DNA from: Hansfordia pulvinata
Taxonomy: Eukaryota; Ascomycota; Sordariomycetes; Xylariales
Reading direction: 5' to 3'
NCBI GenBank assembly: GCA_006538405.1
Contig: BJKQ01000020.1
Location: forward strand, 248,001-312,000
Length of the DNA: 64,000 bases
Under the pieces are notes generated by a model. The model saw only the letters and a program-made list of their open reading frames with translations, had not been told where the DNA came from and did no database searches. Positions 36,339-48,356 of the stretch are shown piece by piece. Each line of letters starts with the position of its first letter. Position 1 is the first letter of the stretch. A program made the position numbers and the translations under genes.

Positions 36339-37799
36339 GGTGGGAGAATGGACCGCGGCGTAGGGGGGTTGCAGCAGCTCGAGAGTGGTTGGCCTTTACG
36401 TTTGGTGTTCTGTGCTATATAGTCGAATCGGCCTGGGCGCTGGGACGGTGGGGGAATATAAGGGATCTCGGTTCCAACAGCGAGAGAGGGCGGGTCGGCG
36501 ATCCGACAGGTGCTGTGGGGGACCGGCTGCCGGACGCGGGGGAGCGGAGATAAGGAGAGGCTATGGATGGTCTGGTGGATGATACCGACGGAAAAAAAAA
36601 AAAAAAAAAAGGGCACCAAGAAAGCGCGGACCATGGTCTAACTTAGTGCTACTGACTACCTTACACTTGGGAATTACCAACTGGACCCCGAACCTGCCAC
36701 ACACGCCTGCTGGCCTGGGAGTGGCGATGTCTGCCGTGCGATCTGAGGCAGCTGGTAGGCTGGAGCGCCCCTCCCCTCCCCTCCCCCCGAGATCGGTTGT
36801 GGATGGACACCGGCGGCCCAAGTGGAGTTGTCGTCGTCGACGGCAGGGCGCGCGGCGGGTGACTCGGGCCGGCGTGCCTGTCCCTCGCTCCACCGAAACT
36901 GGAGATTTCGACACTTCCGTTCCTTCGTTATTAGCGGAATGGGTCGGTCGTCGCGAACGCATTACTTGATGGGTTGGTGCGTCTCTGCCCTGGACGATGA
37001 GTGAGTGACCTGGCGAGACCGCAGCAACCCCAAAACGCCAGCACTCACCGCTTCCTTCTCATCTTGGACTGTTCATCAATTGAAGCGTCCGGGTCTTTCT
37101 GCCCATTGGCATTTGTTTCACTTGCACAAGCGAATGGCGATGAACCAGCAAGAGCGAATAGGTCTGGCACAGGCTTCTTGGAAGGGTGTCTTTTGTGGGC
37201 AGTGGCTCAGCCGATAAGCAATGGCAATCCGTGGACTCGCGCGCTCTAGAAGCCGCGTTCAAGCAGGTTGTTGAGGATCCCTTCGCGGCGAGAATGATGC
37301 CTGATCAGACGCCGACTCGTCGGTGGCGAAAAGAGTACATACAACAAAAGAGACGAGTAGTCCAGCGGAACCAGGCTCTTTGCTGAGCAGAACATACATG
37401 TGTCTTGCCAGGCACCGGGCGCATCACGACCCGGATCCCACCCAAGGCAGCACGGCTCGCACCCACCCACCGCGCGTAAAGTCGGCCGTGAGGCGAGGCC
37501 AGGAATCCGGCCCACGCAGGGGTTCGGTGCGCAGCGTTGGCCCACATTTCAGCCTCGCCAACAGGCAGCAAGAATCCGGTGAGCCAAGAAGAACAAACAG
37601 AACGGGACCGCGAACGGGAGTGGTGACGAAGCAAGTGGAAGGGGACTATCTACTCTGCTCATCCTCTTGCTTGTTTTCCCTCGAACAGACCCAAGGCCGC
37701 AAACGTCTCAGGTATTCGGAAGAGAGCGAGAGAAAAGAAAAAAAAAGAAAAGAAAGACCCACGAGTGAGAGGAGAGAGAGAGAGAGGCCGCCTCGCGTC
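36339..37799. other. Divergent promoter region of the MFS and HET genes
   Basis: About 1.46 kb with no supported gene. It includes an A20-like run at 36591-36610 and GA-rich sequence (gagagagagagag at about 37769-37785) immediately before the HET start codon. Confidence 0.5.
36416..36421 (-). promoter_or_regulatory. TATA-box candidate for the MFS gene
   Basis: TATATA within ctatatagc, 78-83 bases upstream of the ATG at 36338. Position and sequence fit a fungal TATA element; not otherwise supported. Confidence 0.35.
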
Positions 37800-38317
37800 A
37801 TGAAGCAATACCGATACACCAGCCTCGACGAGGCCGCGCACGAGATCCGCATCGCGACGCTGCTCCCCGCCAGCGCGCCCAGCGACCCGGTGGTCCGGAT
37901 CCGCATCTCCCACGCGCCCTTCCCGCCCGCCGACGAGGAGGAGGACGCGTCGGCGCCGCGGCGGCGGCGCGGGGGAGAGAACGTCGGCGTCCTGGCCGAG
38001 GTGGGCGCCACGCTGCCGCCGGGCTGGGCGGTCCGGCACACGTTCGAGGACCGCCTGCTCTTCTGCGGGCCCGGCGGGGGCGCCGCCAGCTACGAGCACC
38101 CCAACGGCGCGGGGGCGGACATCTCGCGGTGGGTCGGGCGGGACGGGGTGATCCGGGGCTGTGGCGGCGAGGAGGAGGAGGACGACGACGACGACGGGGG
38201 GGATGCCGACGAGAAGCACGGGGGCGGGGTCAAGACGCCGGTGTACGAGGCGCTGTCGTACACGTGGGGGTCGCCCGAGGACCAGGGGGTGATCACTGTC
38301 GTTGAGGAGGGGAGGAC

Positions 38318-38349
<32 letters not shown>

Positions 38350-39036
38350 CGCAGCAGAAGGCGAAGACGGGGAGGTGGACACCCCTCGCGAAGCCGGAGC
38401 AGAGGGAGGGTGAGCACTGGGACCAGAGAGCGACACAGCTACCTGCCCGCCACGCGCAACCTGCTGCTGGCGCTGCGGAACCTGCGGCCCCGGCGCGGCG
38501 ACGCCTCTTCCCCGGCCGCCGGCTCTGGATCGACGCCGTGTGCATCAACCAGGCGGACGTGGCGGAGCGCGGGCGGCAGGTGGCGCGGATGGGCGGGATC
38601 TACGCGCGGGCGGCGGCGGTGGTCGTCTTCCTGGGGCTGCCGAGAAGAAGAAGAAGAAGAAGAAGAAGAAGAAGAAGGAGAAGAAGCCATCGCCGCCGCA
38701 GCAGGATAGTGGCGGAGGAGGTGGAGGACAGGAGGAGGAGGAGGAGGAGGAAGAGGAGGCAGACGACGACGACGACGACGAAGAGGGGGCCCGCGTGGCC
38801 TTTGCGGCGCTCGAGCGGCTCGGCGCGCAGGTCGAGCACACGCGCGACGAGCGCACGGGGCCCCGGCCCGGGTGCACGGAGCCCCGGTGGCACGCCGAGG
38901 CGGGGCCGCTGGGCGTGAGCGAGGCCGAGCTCGAGCGCGTGTGCGGGCTCGTGGCGTCCAGGCCGTGGTTCCGCCGCACGTGGGTGCTGCAGGAGATCCA
39001 GCTGGCCGGCAGGCGATCTGTGCTGCAGGTTGCTTG

Positions 39037-39077
<41 letters not shown>

Positions 39078-39625
39078 TAGGGGCGTCGTCCGGGGGTGGT
39101 GAAGACGGAAGCGGACAGGCGGACAGAGCGGCGGGGGACGAGTGTGGTGACGACGAGAATAAGGGCGGACCCCGTCCCCGTCCCGACCCCGACCCCGATC
39201 ATCCCCGGGGGGGCAACCCGCGCCGCCCCCCCAGACGACGACGACGACGACAGAAACCGGGACGACGACGACGAGATCAAGATCGCCTGGCCCGTCTTCC
39301 GGCGGGCGCTCGTGTGCCTGTTCCACAAGACGGCGCTGGCCCCGGCCGCCCGGGACCGCCTGCACGCGGCGCTGTGGTGCGCGCGCGACCTGGCGGCCCA
39401 CGAAGGGTTCGACGAGCTGCTGCACCACGTCTCGGGCAGCCGCCTGTGCGCCGACCCGCGCGACCGCGTCTACGGCGTGCTCAGCCTCGCCCGCCCCGAG
39501 GTCCGGTCCCGGATGATGGCCGTCGACTACAGCTCGCGCACCTCGCCCGCCGACGTCTTCCGCTCCGCCATGCTGGCCCACTGCGCCGCGACGCGGAGGG
39601 CCGACACGCTCCGGTTCTGCGGGCG

Positions 39626-39656
<31 letters not shown>

Positions 39657-40785
39657 GTTGGCGAGCAGCAGCCGCCCAGCTGGGTGCCCTTCTGGGGCGA
39701 GCAGCGCAACCCCATGTCCTTCCACACCCAGGGATTCCAGGCCGCGGGCTGCTCGCCGGCGGAGATGGAGGTGCTGGGTGGCGGCGGCGGCGGCGGCGGC
39801 GGGCGCCTGCGGCTCGCGGGCGTCTTCGTCGGACCGTGCAGTCGAAATCGCCGAGCCAGCTGCGCGGCTTCGACGACGCGCTCGCCTACCTGGGGAGGGT
39901 GCGGAACGCGTTCTTCGGAGGAGGAGGAAGAGGAGGAGGAGAAGGAAGAGGAGGAGACGAGCCCGACGCCAAAGAACGCGAGCGGAAGCTCCGCGACACG
40001 CTCGACATGTACATCCGGTGCGTGTGCCGCGACCGCCTCAGCGAGCGCATGCCGCACCTGGGCTACCCATCGCTGGCGCAGTGGAGGGCCGCGGTCGAGC
40101 AGGTTGCCTCTGCCGCCGCCGCCGAGACGACCCGCGACGACGACGCTTGCGACGTTGTCCGCGCCAGCGTCGCGGCCGCCGCCGCTGCTGACCACTCGTG
40201 CTTCTCGCCGCAGTACGTCGGGCTCACGAGCTTCTCGGTCCAGCAGGGCGTCCTGTTCGGCGCGGACGGGCGGCTCGGCGCTGCCCCCGGTGGCGAGGTG
40301 CAGGTCGGTGAGTTTCTATCCCTCCCAAGTCCAGATGATTCCCCAAAAGTTGTCTGGTTGCGCGGAAGCGAAAAGACCCAGCCTAACATCCCCCATCTTT
40401 CTCTTCTGTTAGGTGACCGCATCTTCATACCCCTCGGCTGCAGCAGCCCTCTGCTTCTCCGTCTCCGGGCACACAGTCCAGCCAGCAGCAGCAGCGAGGC
40501 GGGAACAGACGAGAAGGATGAAGAGGATCCGCAAGAGTACAGGATCCTCGGCGACGTCTACCTGCAGGGCGTCATGGACGGCGAGGCCGTGCTCGGCGGC
40601 GGCCCGCCGCCCTCCCCCTGGCGCGTGCAGGTCCGACACACCGAGCCCGGGCGGTATCGCCCCGTGTACTACCGCGACGACGACGCGGCGGGGGGCGGGG
40701 GAACAACCGCCGGCGAGACGGCCCTCGAGGACCCGCGGCTCGCTGGCGTCCCGCTGCCGGACGGCTGGGAGGCGGTCGGCGGCCC

Positions 40786-40839
<54 letters not shown>

Positions 40840-41008
40840 CCCGTGGTGCAACGCGGACCCGCAGATCTGCGCCTGGTTCCGGCGCCGGGGGGTCAGCGGC
40901 GGCGCGGAGGAGGAGGGAGAGGGGGAGATGGTCAACTGGGACCCGAGGATGACGGGCGAGGCGCTCCGGGGCCGCGGGGTCGATGTGCGCAGCGTCGTTG
41001 TCGTGTGA
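37800..41008 (+). CDS. HET-domain (heterokaryon incompatibility) protein with coding microsatellites and frame breaks
   Basis: HET domains are signalling modules in fungal non-self recognition and cell death. The N-terminus MKQYRYTSLDEAAHEIRIATL leads to EALSYTWGSPED, then ATRNLLLALRNLR, then LWIDAVCINQADVAERGRQV, then SRPWFRRTWVLQEIQLAG and RDRVYGVLSLARPEV: the HET blocks in correct order. They lie in changing frames (0,1,0,2,0,2). A likely intron is 40308-40412 (GTGAGT...TTAG). Adding seven bases in total, mostly at G/C runs, makes the spliced length divisible by three (about 1,036 residues). At least five trinucleotide arrays encode Thr, Lys/Glu, Asp, Ser, Gly and Gln runs. Either the consensus has dropped bases or the gene is decaying; conserved blocks on both sides of every break favour the first. 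A C-terminal part with IFIPLGCSSPLLL is typical of the family. Confidence 0.75.
38314..38351 (+). repeat. GAC/ACG trinucleotide array
   Basis: About twelve units with one interruption, inside the HET gene, read as a Thr run in the starting frame. The frame changes shortly after it. Confidence 0.85.
38643..38687 (+). repeat. AAG trinucleotide array
   Basis: About fifteen AAG units with a GGA interruption, followed to about 38785 by GGA and GAC arrays. Frame 2 reads Lys then Glu then Asp runs and leads into the next conserved HET block. Confidence 0.85.
39037..39077 (+). repeat. CGT/TCG trinucleotide array
   Basis: About thirteen units in the HET gene, read as a Ser run in frame 2. It follows the conserved VLQEIQLAG block. 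Confidence 0.85.
39627..39653 (+). repeat. CAG trinucleotide array
   Basis: Nine CAG units encoding Gln in frame 0 of the HET gene; a GGC array encoding Gly follows at about 39779-39802. Confidence 0.85.
40790..40837 (+). repeat. CAG trinucleotide array
   Basis: Sixteen uninterrupted CAG units encoding a polyglutamine run close to the C-terminus of the HET protein. Confidence 0.9.
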
Positions 41009-41398
41009 GCGGGGGAGGAGGGGGGGTAGATATGTGAATAGGAACTACTTAGAACTGCGCACAAGTTGCACCATGAGCTACGCCTCATGCCCAAGGGAGC
41101 TGTTCCTGGGCCTTACTTTCTGAGACATCGTTGTGGTCAAGGTCTTTGTAGGGGTTGTATGTAGAAAGCCTTTCGATCTGATCAAGCGACTGTCCCGACC
41201 ATATCGACGCATAACCCGTCGGTCGTCCTGTACCCAAAACTGCCGCACCCAACATTTCGACTAGACGGAAAGAAAAGGAGAGAAGGTATGGGATACAACA
41301 AGACAAACAGTACACGGTATCCACCACGGACGAGACCCCCGGCGTTTCTCTCCCAAGCCCGATCTTACATCCTCCCGTGTTTCGACAGTAGCACCGCG
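41009..41398. other. Convergent intergenic region
   Basis: 3' flank shared by the HET gene and the small gene on the opposite strand. No gene is seen. Confidence 0.5.
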
Positions 41399-41849
41399 TC
41401 ACTTCCTCTTCACGATGGTCGTCTTGACCGTCGTCGTGTTTGCCGTTGTCGTCGACCCAACTGCAGAGCGCAACCTGTCAGCCGTCGCACGAATCTTGGA
41501 GTGCGCTCGATCTCCTTTCGTCCTATGCAAAACTGCGCTGTAACCTTCGATTGACCCATGTTCACGCTGGTACTTGACCATATAACAGAAAAGGGGGAGG
41601 GGAGGTGGGGGGGGGACCCCTGTTCTTTCCCTTTTGCAGCCCTCCCCCCTCTCACGACAAAATGACCCGTCCAACGACTTTAAAAGGGGGCAACCTACAC
41701 TCCGGCGGCGAGTAGCACAGCGACCACTTGCACTGGACGCCCTGGCAGTCGTGCGTCTTGGTCTTCCTGAAGGTCCCGGGGCGGTACGGGTTGGGCAGGC
41801 TGCGCCAGTGGCACGCGTCGACCAGCTCCTCTGGCTTGGCTACGCCCAT
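41399..41849 (-). CDS. Small protein of unknown function
   Basis: Two proposed exons, 41699-41849 and 41399-41460, give 70 residues. The start (ATG 41849) has a strong context, CACCATGGGC. The first exon reads as a compact conserved-looking domain with THDCQGVQCKWSLCYSPPE, four Cys in all; the second adds a Thr-rich, basic tail ending VKRK. The donor is GTAGGT and the acceptor CTGCAG, with a gctgac branch site, and the frame joins exactly. The 238-nt intron is long and may hide another exon. No signal peptide is visible. I do not recognise the family; the GC-rich, codon-like pattern and clean splice sites are the support. Confidence 0.4.
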
Positions 41850-43524
41850 GGTGCAATGTGGTGTGTTTTTGTTGCTGGCGGTGTCGGTGTCTGGAAATAT
41901 GGGAAAAGTGGAGGAAAAAGGGGGATTTGGTTCCGTGTCGATTCTTCTGGTCTGTGGTGTCTGTTGCCGGGTTGGAAACTCGATCTCGTTCGTCGACGAC
42001 AAACCCCATTCTCCGCGTCCCGAGATCGCCCCTTTTATACCCGCGCGAGAACCCCTTCAGAGATACATCCGTCTGGCCCTGTATACCCAGGAGAAGATTG
42101 AGGGTGCGTCTCCCGACGAGATGACAAGAGGGGGGTGTGAGCAAGCCAATACCTGACAAGGAAGTTGGAAGGCCATCCGCAGTATGCTGGTTGTCGGAGT
42201 AGTCGTGGACGGAGCCGTCACTGTTGGGACAACGACACACACACATTGTTGTGGTCCGTGACGAGTCAACGGGCTTGACTGGCTGGCATTGCATCCCATC
42301 CCAACCCCGTCCCGGAGCGGCGCCACGGACGCACCTGGGGATGACATAATCCGACGCCGCGGCCGGGATGCATCCCGGCATCCGAGCCCACGAGCCGGCG
42401 CGGCCCTCGTCGCGCGGGGCTTGTAATAGTCGGATGGGGTTGGGGCGACTGTTTGATCAGATGCCCCGGGTGGCCCTTATAGCCCTCTGCCTCTCGCACT
42501 CAGGCTTGATGATTGGTCAGCGGAGGGGAGGAGGGCTTACACGGGATGGACCAGGGGGGGCCAACGTGTGATTGTGTATCGGGAGAGGCATTCGGCGGCG
42601 GAAGGACCCATGACGGAGACCCGACGATTGGCGATCAGCACAGGCGCTCGTGCGACGGGTCAGGAGTCGGTGTTGTTGAACGGACGGCACTTGGATAAGC
42701 TGAGTGACGGAGGGTAGGTCTTCGAGCTATATTGCACTGCGCCCGGGCTGATGGGGGGTTGCTCGTATGGCACCCGCACGCACGGGCAGACGGGAAAGCT
42801 GAGCGAGGGCTCTCTCGGATAGAGGACCGGATAAGTACGCCTGCCCGTGTTGCGGGCTCGGGAGCAGCGGACGGGATCATGTTTGACGGGCTGAATGGAA
42901 CCCTGTGGACGCCCGCAGCAGCAGGCGAGATCCCCGTCTCTATGCCACTGTCTTAGAGAGGGGTCACATGTCTTTGTCCGCCGTAGTGCCTGTGGCTTCG
43001 GTGATGGGATAGTCGGAGGCATGACGGCATTCGATAACGTAGCCTCGGATTATCGTTATACACTTTGTCGAGTTCAAAGGGGGAACGGGAGGTTATTAAA
43101 CAAAATGTCGGATCACGACAGAGGCTGACCTGATGACTCACCCCATTGAACATCATTCGCCCCCCTATTCATCGGATGCTGCAACAAAAAGAACGCTACG
43201 TTCGCCGCAGACGGACTGGGGCCGAAATAGTGGCAGACTTATCAATGGCGCACCTCAAAGCAGGACTTCATAAGTTCATCAAATTTGTACGTGATTCGCA
43301 GCCATATACTACCATAGATACCGGACAGACATCACGAAGCGAGCGAGCCGAAAGCGCGCCATGGCCAATCCCAGATGTTCGACTATTCCATATCCAATTC
43401 AATAATTCATTTTCACAGATATCATTCCCCGTCTCCGACCCCCCCCCCCCCCCTTCCCGGCTCGACCCCCTCCCCCCCCCGCTCGACAATGAAATCACGA
43501 GAACGACAGACGAGAAAGCGACTA
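41850..43524. other. Intergenic region, 1.7 kb
   Basis: Upstream DNA of the small gene and 3' flank of malate synthase. It contains a C15 run at about 43439-43453 and a second C-rich run shortly after, just beyond the malate synthase stop codon. No further gene is supported. Confidence 0.5.
43439..43453. repeat. Poly-C run
   Basis: About fifteen C on the plus strand (G on the transcribed sense of malate synthase), about 70 bases past its stop codon. Exact length is uncertain. Confidence 0.8.
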
Positions 43525-45452
43525 TCAGAGCTTGCTGGCGGGCGCCGCGGCCCCGACGGCCGTGATCTCGTTGTACAGCAGGCTGGTGAGGAAGTCGGCG
43601 TAGTCCTCGCCCGTGACCTGCCCGGCAAAGTACTGCGCCGCGAGCTGGAACTTGTTGCCCGGCCCCGCCGACGAGGCCAGCCGGTCGGCCTGCTCCTTGA
43701 GCAGGCGCAGCGCGTACTGCTTGTCGACGCGCTTGCCCTCGGCCGTCGTGACGCCGTGGCGGACCCACTGCCACAGCTGGGAGCGCGAGACCTCGGCCGT
43801 GGCTGCGTCCTCCCTGTTTTTTTTGTGTCAGTCAGTCAGTCAGTCAATAGGCACGGTCTGGCGAGAAGGGGAAGAAACAGGGGCAGAGCCAACAGAAGAG
43901 GGATAGATTCGTACATGAGGTAGTTGATGGGCACGCAGCCGACCCCGCGGACCCAGGCCTCCATGTACCCCAGGCCGATGTTGAGGTTCTTGCGGATGCC
44001 GTCCTCAGTGATGCTGCCGGGAACGTTCATGTTGAGCAGGTCGTTCTGGCCGATGCGGACGTCCTCGCGGCGCACAAAGTGCTGGTTCGGCGTGGGCATG
44101 TGCTTGTTGAAGATCTCCGTGGCGATGGACGCCAGCGCCGGGTGGGCCACCCACGTTCTGCTCGTTGTCAGTTTATTCATCCTTTTTTTTCGTCTCCCTC
44201 TGAGGACGAAAAGAGCTGGAGATATCAGACGTACCCGTCGTGCCCCGCGCGGACCTCGCGCAGCTTGTCGGCCCGCACGCCGTCCATGGCCTTGTCGTTG
44301 GCCGCCTTGTCGTCCTTGATGGGGATCTGGGCTGCCATGCCGCCCATGGCGTGGACGCCGCGCTTGTGGCAAGTCTGGATCAAGAGTTTGACCTGATTGT
44401 CGTCAGTGGGAGGGGGCTTTCATTTGGCTTCAAGCCGCATCACTCACATATGCATCCATAAAGGGCACTGTCATGGTGACGCAGCTGCGGTCGGGCAGGA
44501 CAAAGTTGCTGTTGTTGCGGAACTTCTTGATGGTGGAGAAGATGTAGTCCCAGCGGCCGCAGTTGAGGCCGGCGCTGTGGTCGCGCAGCTCGTAGATGAT
44601 CTCGTCCATCTCGAAGGCGGCGAGGATGGTCTCGATGAGGACGGTGCCGCGGATGGTGCCGCGGGGCATGCCGATGTAGTCCTGGGCGAGGTTGAAGGCG
44701 TCGTTCCACAGGCGGGCCTCGAGGTGCGACTCCATCTTGGGCAGGTAGAAGTAGGGGCCGAAGCCGCGGGCGACGGCCTCGCGCGCGTTGTGGAAGAAGT
44801 ACAGCCCAAAGTCGAAGAGCGAGCCCGACATGGGCTCGCCGTCGACCGTCACGTGCTTCTCGTCCAGGTGCCACCCGCGGGGCCGCACGATGAGCGTCGG
44901 CAGGGGCCGGTCGGTCCGCAGCTTGTACTCCTTCTGGCCCTGCTTGAAGTCGACCTGCCGGCGCACGCCGTCGTAGAGGTTGACCTGGCCGTTGATCATG
45001 TTGTCCCAGGTGGGGGCGCTGGAGTCTGAGGTAGAGTTAGTCTAAGATCCGGCGACCCTATGAGTGTGTTCCCAGTCAGATCACGACTCACCCTCGAGAT
45101 CGGCCATGTAGGTCCAGACGTCCGAGTTGAGGGCGTTGATGACCATCTTGCGGTCCGTGGGGCCCGTGATCTCGACGCGGCGGTCGACGAGGCCGGGGGC
45201 CGGCGGGGCGCCCTTCCAGGTGGCATTCTCGCGGATGTGCCGCGTCTCGGGCAGAAAGTCGGGCAGCCCCCCCTTGTCAAGCTCGGCCTGGCGCAGGACA
45301 CGGCGCTCGAGCAGGGCGCGGCGGGTGCTGTCGAAGGAGCGGTGCAGCAGGGCCAGGAAGGCCAGGGCCTCGGGGGTGAGGATCTTCTTGTGCTCGGGGC
45401 CGACGGTGCCCGATATGGCGACGCCCTGGAGAATGGTGTCTGTGGAGGCCAT
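43525..45452 (-). CDS. MLS1: Malate synthase, peroxisomal (glyoxylate cycle)
   Basis: Condenses glyoxylate with acetyl-CoA to malate, needed for growth on acetate and fatty acids. Five exons: 45092-45452, 44448-45025, 44235-44392, 43915-44157 and 43525-43813, giving 542 residues, the usual fungal size. The C-terminus is Ser-Lys-Leu, a type 1 peroxisomal targeting signal. Motifs: [24 protein letters not shown] with the catalytic Arg near 168-170, [36 protein letters not shown], and [17 protein letters not shown] containing the probable catalytic base Asp449. Introns are 66, 55, 77 and 101 nt and leave every junction in phase. The start was chosen at the ATG giving [15 protein letters not shown], as in relatives. 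Carbon-catabolite control is expected for the family, but I did not identify specific binding sites. Confidence 0.96.
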
Positions 45453-46213
45453 TGTGTGCTGGGTGTGTCTGTGTGTGGTGGTGAAGACTCTGGAGGAAGG
45501 GAGTGAGAGGACAGGAGACTCCAAGGACCAGTGGCTAGCCGGTCCAGCGGAAGTGTGTATAAGTGCGCCGGCGGAGCGTATAAGAGTGGATGGAAGCACG
45601 TGCAAGTCGCGACAGTCTGTTCGAGGTACCCAAGGCAGTCGCAGGCGTGGTGTGGCTATTGGGTACCGTAGCTGATTAGCTCTGACGCGGATGCGACTAT
45701 GACAGCACCAGCGCTGGGTCGGCTATACTGCGCAGGGCGGGCAGAGTTGCCGAGGATGTCCAGGCTAACTAGGGCGGCCGGCGCTCAGGGATCTGTGTAA
45801 CTCGTCTGAGTATCGGCTCCGAGCGGCAAGCAACGGATACTTCTTTTTTTTTCTCTTTTCAGTTGAGGCTGGATGAATTGGCTCGCGCAAAATGTAGGAT
45901 GGGATGTGTGCTGCAGTGGTGTATTGCCGTAGCAAGACGATCCCGTCGCCGTGCTGCTGTTGGGTTGAGAAGAGGCGTAAGCTGGGATTAACTCGGGAAC
46001 TGTCTCAAGAAGGAGAGCTGTGTGGTGGATGATGAGATGGCCCGACGGCGGGTGCTGTCGCTGTGTCTGTATTTATTTATGTATTCAGACACTCACACAC
46101 AGGCAGCGGTGGCAGCCGGTCCTCGTTCGGGCCCTGCGGATGGATTAAGCTCAGCGGGCGTGGGCGGATGGTGTTTTGGCTTGGCCTCGGGCGGAAGGAT
46201 ATTCGAGACGGGG

Positions 46214-46270
46214 CGGCAGCAGCAGCAGCAGCAGCAGTGGTGGTGGTGGTGGTGGTGGTGGTGGTGGTGG
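46214..46270. repeat. CAG then TGG compound microsatellite
   Basis: About eight CAG units run directly into about eleven TGG units, roughly 770-820 bases upstream of the malate synthase start codon. Confidence 0.9.
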
Positions 46271-47891
46271 TAGTACTGGGCGCAGGTCTGGCGATCGTCG
46301 GCGGCCGGGAGATGCAGGCGTGGATGACGGCGATGATGTAAGTGCCCCGGGCCGGTCTGTCGGGTGTCTGTCACTCACTGGTACCTGTAGGCCCTTGCCC
46401 GTCTCCAGGCAGTCTGACAGTTTGTCTGGTGGGCTGTCCGTCTCTTTCGGTTTTGGTGCGGGGGAATCAGGGGCAGAGGTACATGAGCTTGTGAAAGTCG
46501 GTGGCGGGGTACCTCACATGCATCCGAGCCTCACCAGTATCTTATCCCAAATCGTTCACTCGAATGCACTGCGTTATTCAATCTACAATTGCAATACCGA
46601 GACAAAGAACCACGACGACCACGCTTTATATCAAGCCAACGAGCAACAGCCCAGCCCAGCCCAGCCCACCGGAGCACCAGCCGACTTCGCTGCCGCCCGT
46701 CCCTGTCCGCCTCCCTCTCCCTCGCCTTATCTCGGAGCCTTGGTTCGGCGCCGAGCGAGATAAGGCGCGCACGGGTGGATGGGATGGGATGGTCTCTGGG
46801 TCGTTTCGGACATTTCTCGCCATCGTGTACTCGTACCCTCTGCGCCTCTGCCGCCGATGTCTTGCACGATAATTGCACCTGGCTTCAAACCGGCCCTGTA
46901 CCCGTGCCTGAGTATGGGTGGCCCACGATGATGCTGCGTAGAGCCTTGGAAAAGCCACCCAACGGCCTGGGCAATGGGCTTCTCCACTGGCTGCCCGGCT
47001 AGCATGTGATCCACGACTAGCCGAATCCATCTCCTCTCCCTCCAAACAAGAGCAGACTGACCCGGCCGCCCGGCTGGCCTGCCTGACTCCGCACCGACAG
47101 GCTTCCCCAGACCCGATCCACATCCCTGTCCCCGGCCCATCCCCCCCCGCCCCCTAAACACCACCAGGACTCGCGCCGAGGTCGGGAGAAGCCGGCCCAC
47201 GCGCCGTCCCCAGAGAGAAGCGACCACCACACTCTCGGGGTCTCGCGGAGGAATACAGCAGAGACTGGTGGACTGGAAGTACATAGGCACATTGGATAGT
47301 GGGTTGTGTAGAGCACAGAGGGAGGCGGGATCCCGAATGTACTCAATCACTCGCGAACCCGGCCGGACGGGCGGCCGGCCGGCTACCTGACCGGACCTAC
47401 GAGTACACACTTGCCCCCTGCCTTACCACCAAATCCTCGTAGACGCGCCAGCTCCCGCTTCACCCGCTATACCCGCCACCCGCGATCGGCTCCGCCACCC
47501 CCCAGCGCATCCCTCACTTGACACGGCCGGGGACGGGCTGGGGAGAATGTCGAGTCGAACAACAATAACACCGCCGACAGCGCAGGGCGCGCAGCAGCAG
47601 GTCCTCATGACCTGAACTGTGGAGTTTTTGAATAGAGCGGAGCAGAGCAGTAGGCAGCTTGCCACTACCTCCTGCCAGGTTCAAATACCCGTCCCTCTCA
47701 TCTCGCATGTCCACGCCCGCCACCGCACCAGATTAGATGGCTGGATGACACATAGTGGCATTGATTCCGTCTCGTAGTTGCAGTGACATTTCACCATGGC
47801 CGGTATCCTGCCTAGATTCTGCTCCATCCCCTTGAACGTCTGACGCGCCGTGGGTGGCGGCGCGTCGTCATTCGGGAGGCTTCCCGATCGC

Positions 47892-47932
47892 CTTTCTCTC
47901 TCTCTCTCTCTCTCTCCCTCTCTCTCTCCCTC
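47892..47932. repeat. TC dinucleotide tract
   Basis: Forty bases of TC with two CCC interruptions in non-coding DNA. Confidence 0.9.
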
Positions 47933-48356
47933 TTTACGTTGTCCGACTTCGGCACCCTCTGACCACCTGAAATGCACGCCGCGGTCATAGTTGCTTTCAC
48001 AGCCCAGAAGCATTGGCAGGCACCTTGGCGCACTCTTCGATTCAAGGTTTATTATTGTTTTTCATCCTCCATCCTGCCGGCTGTCTTCCTTGTCTCCTGT
48101 CGACAACCCCTTGGTTTATCGGACTTTAATCTTGGCATGGAGTGTCGACATCTGTCCTGGCGATATTCGAACATGGATACTTTTATACAATATTTTACCA
48201 ATCGTCACCTCCCTGACCTCGCTTCCCTCACATGACACGCAGCGACTCAATCCCGCCAGCCTGCGCTTGTCGAATCTCGGCGCAAACGTAGCCGACAACG
48301 GGCTCGACCACCCATGCCGATAGCGAGGAAGCTCTACCACGTAGGCAGGCGGGCGT

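Larger units (their letters stand above)
45453..48356. other. Intergenic region, 2.9 kb
   Basis: Promoter side of malate synthase on the left and the 3' side of fumarase on the right. It has a CAG-TGG microsatellite and a TC tract. Open frames within it are of simple composition. No gene is supported. Confidence 0.5.

Noticed and set aside
38439..39725. 428-codon minus-strand frame
   Set aside because: Antisense shadow of the HET gene, driven by trinucleotide arrays.
37800..41008. Calling the HET gene a plain pseudogene
   Set aside because: All conserved blocks persist in order, and every break is repaired by adding bases as in unrelated intact genes of the window, so missing bases in the sequence are the simpler explanation.
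44397..45029. 210-codon plus-strand frame
   Set aside because: Antisense shadow of malate synthase.
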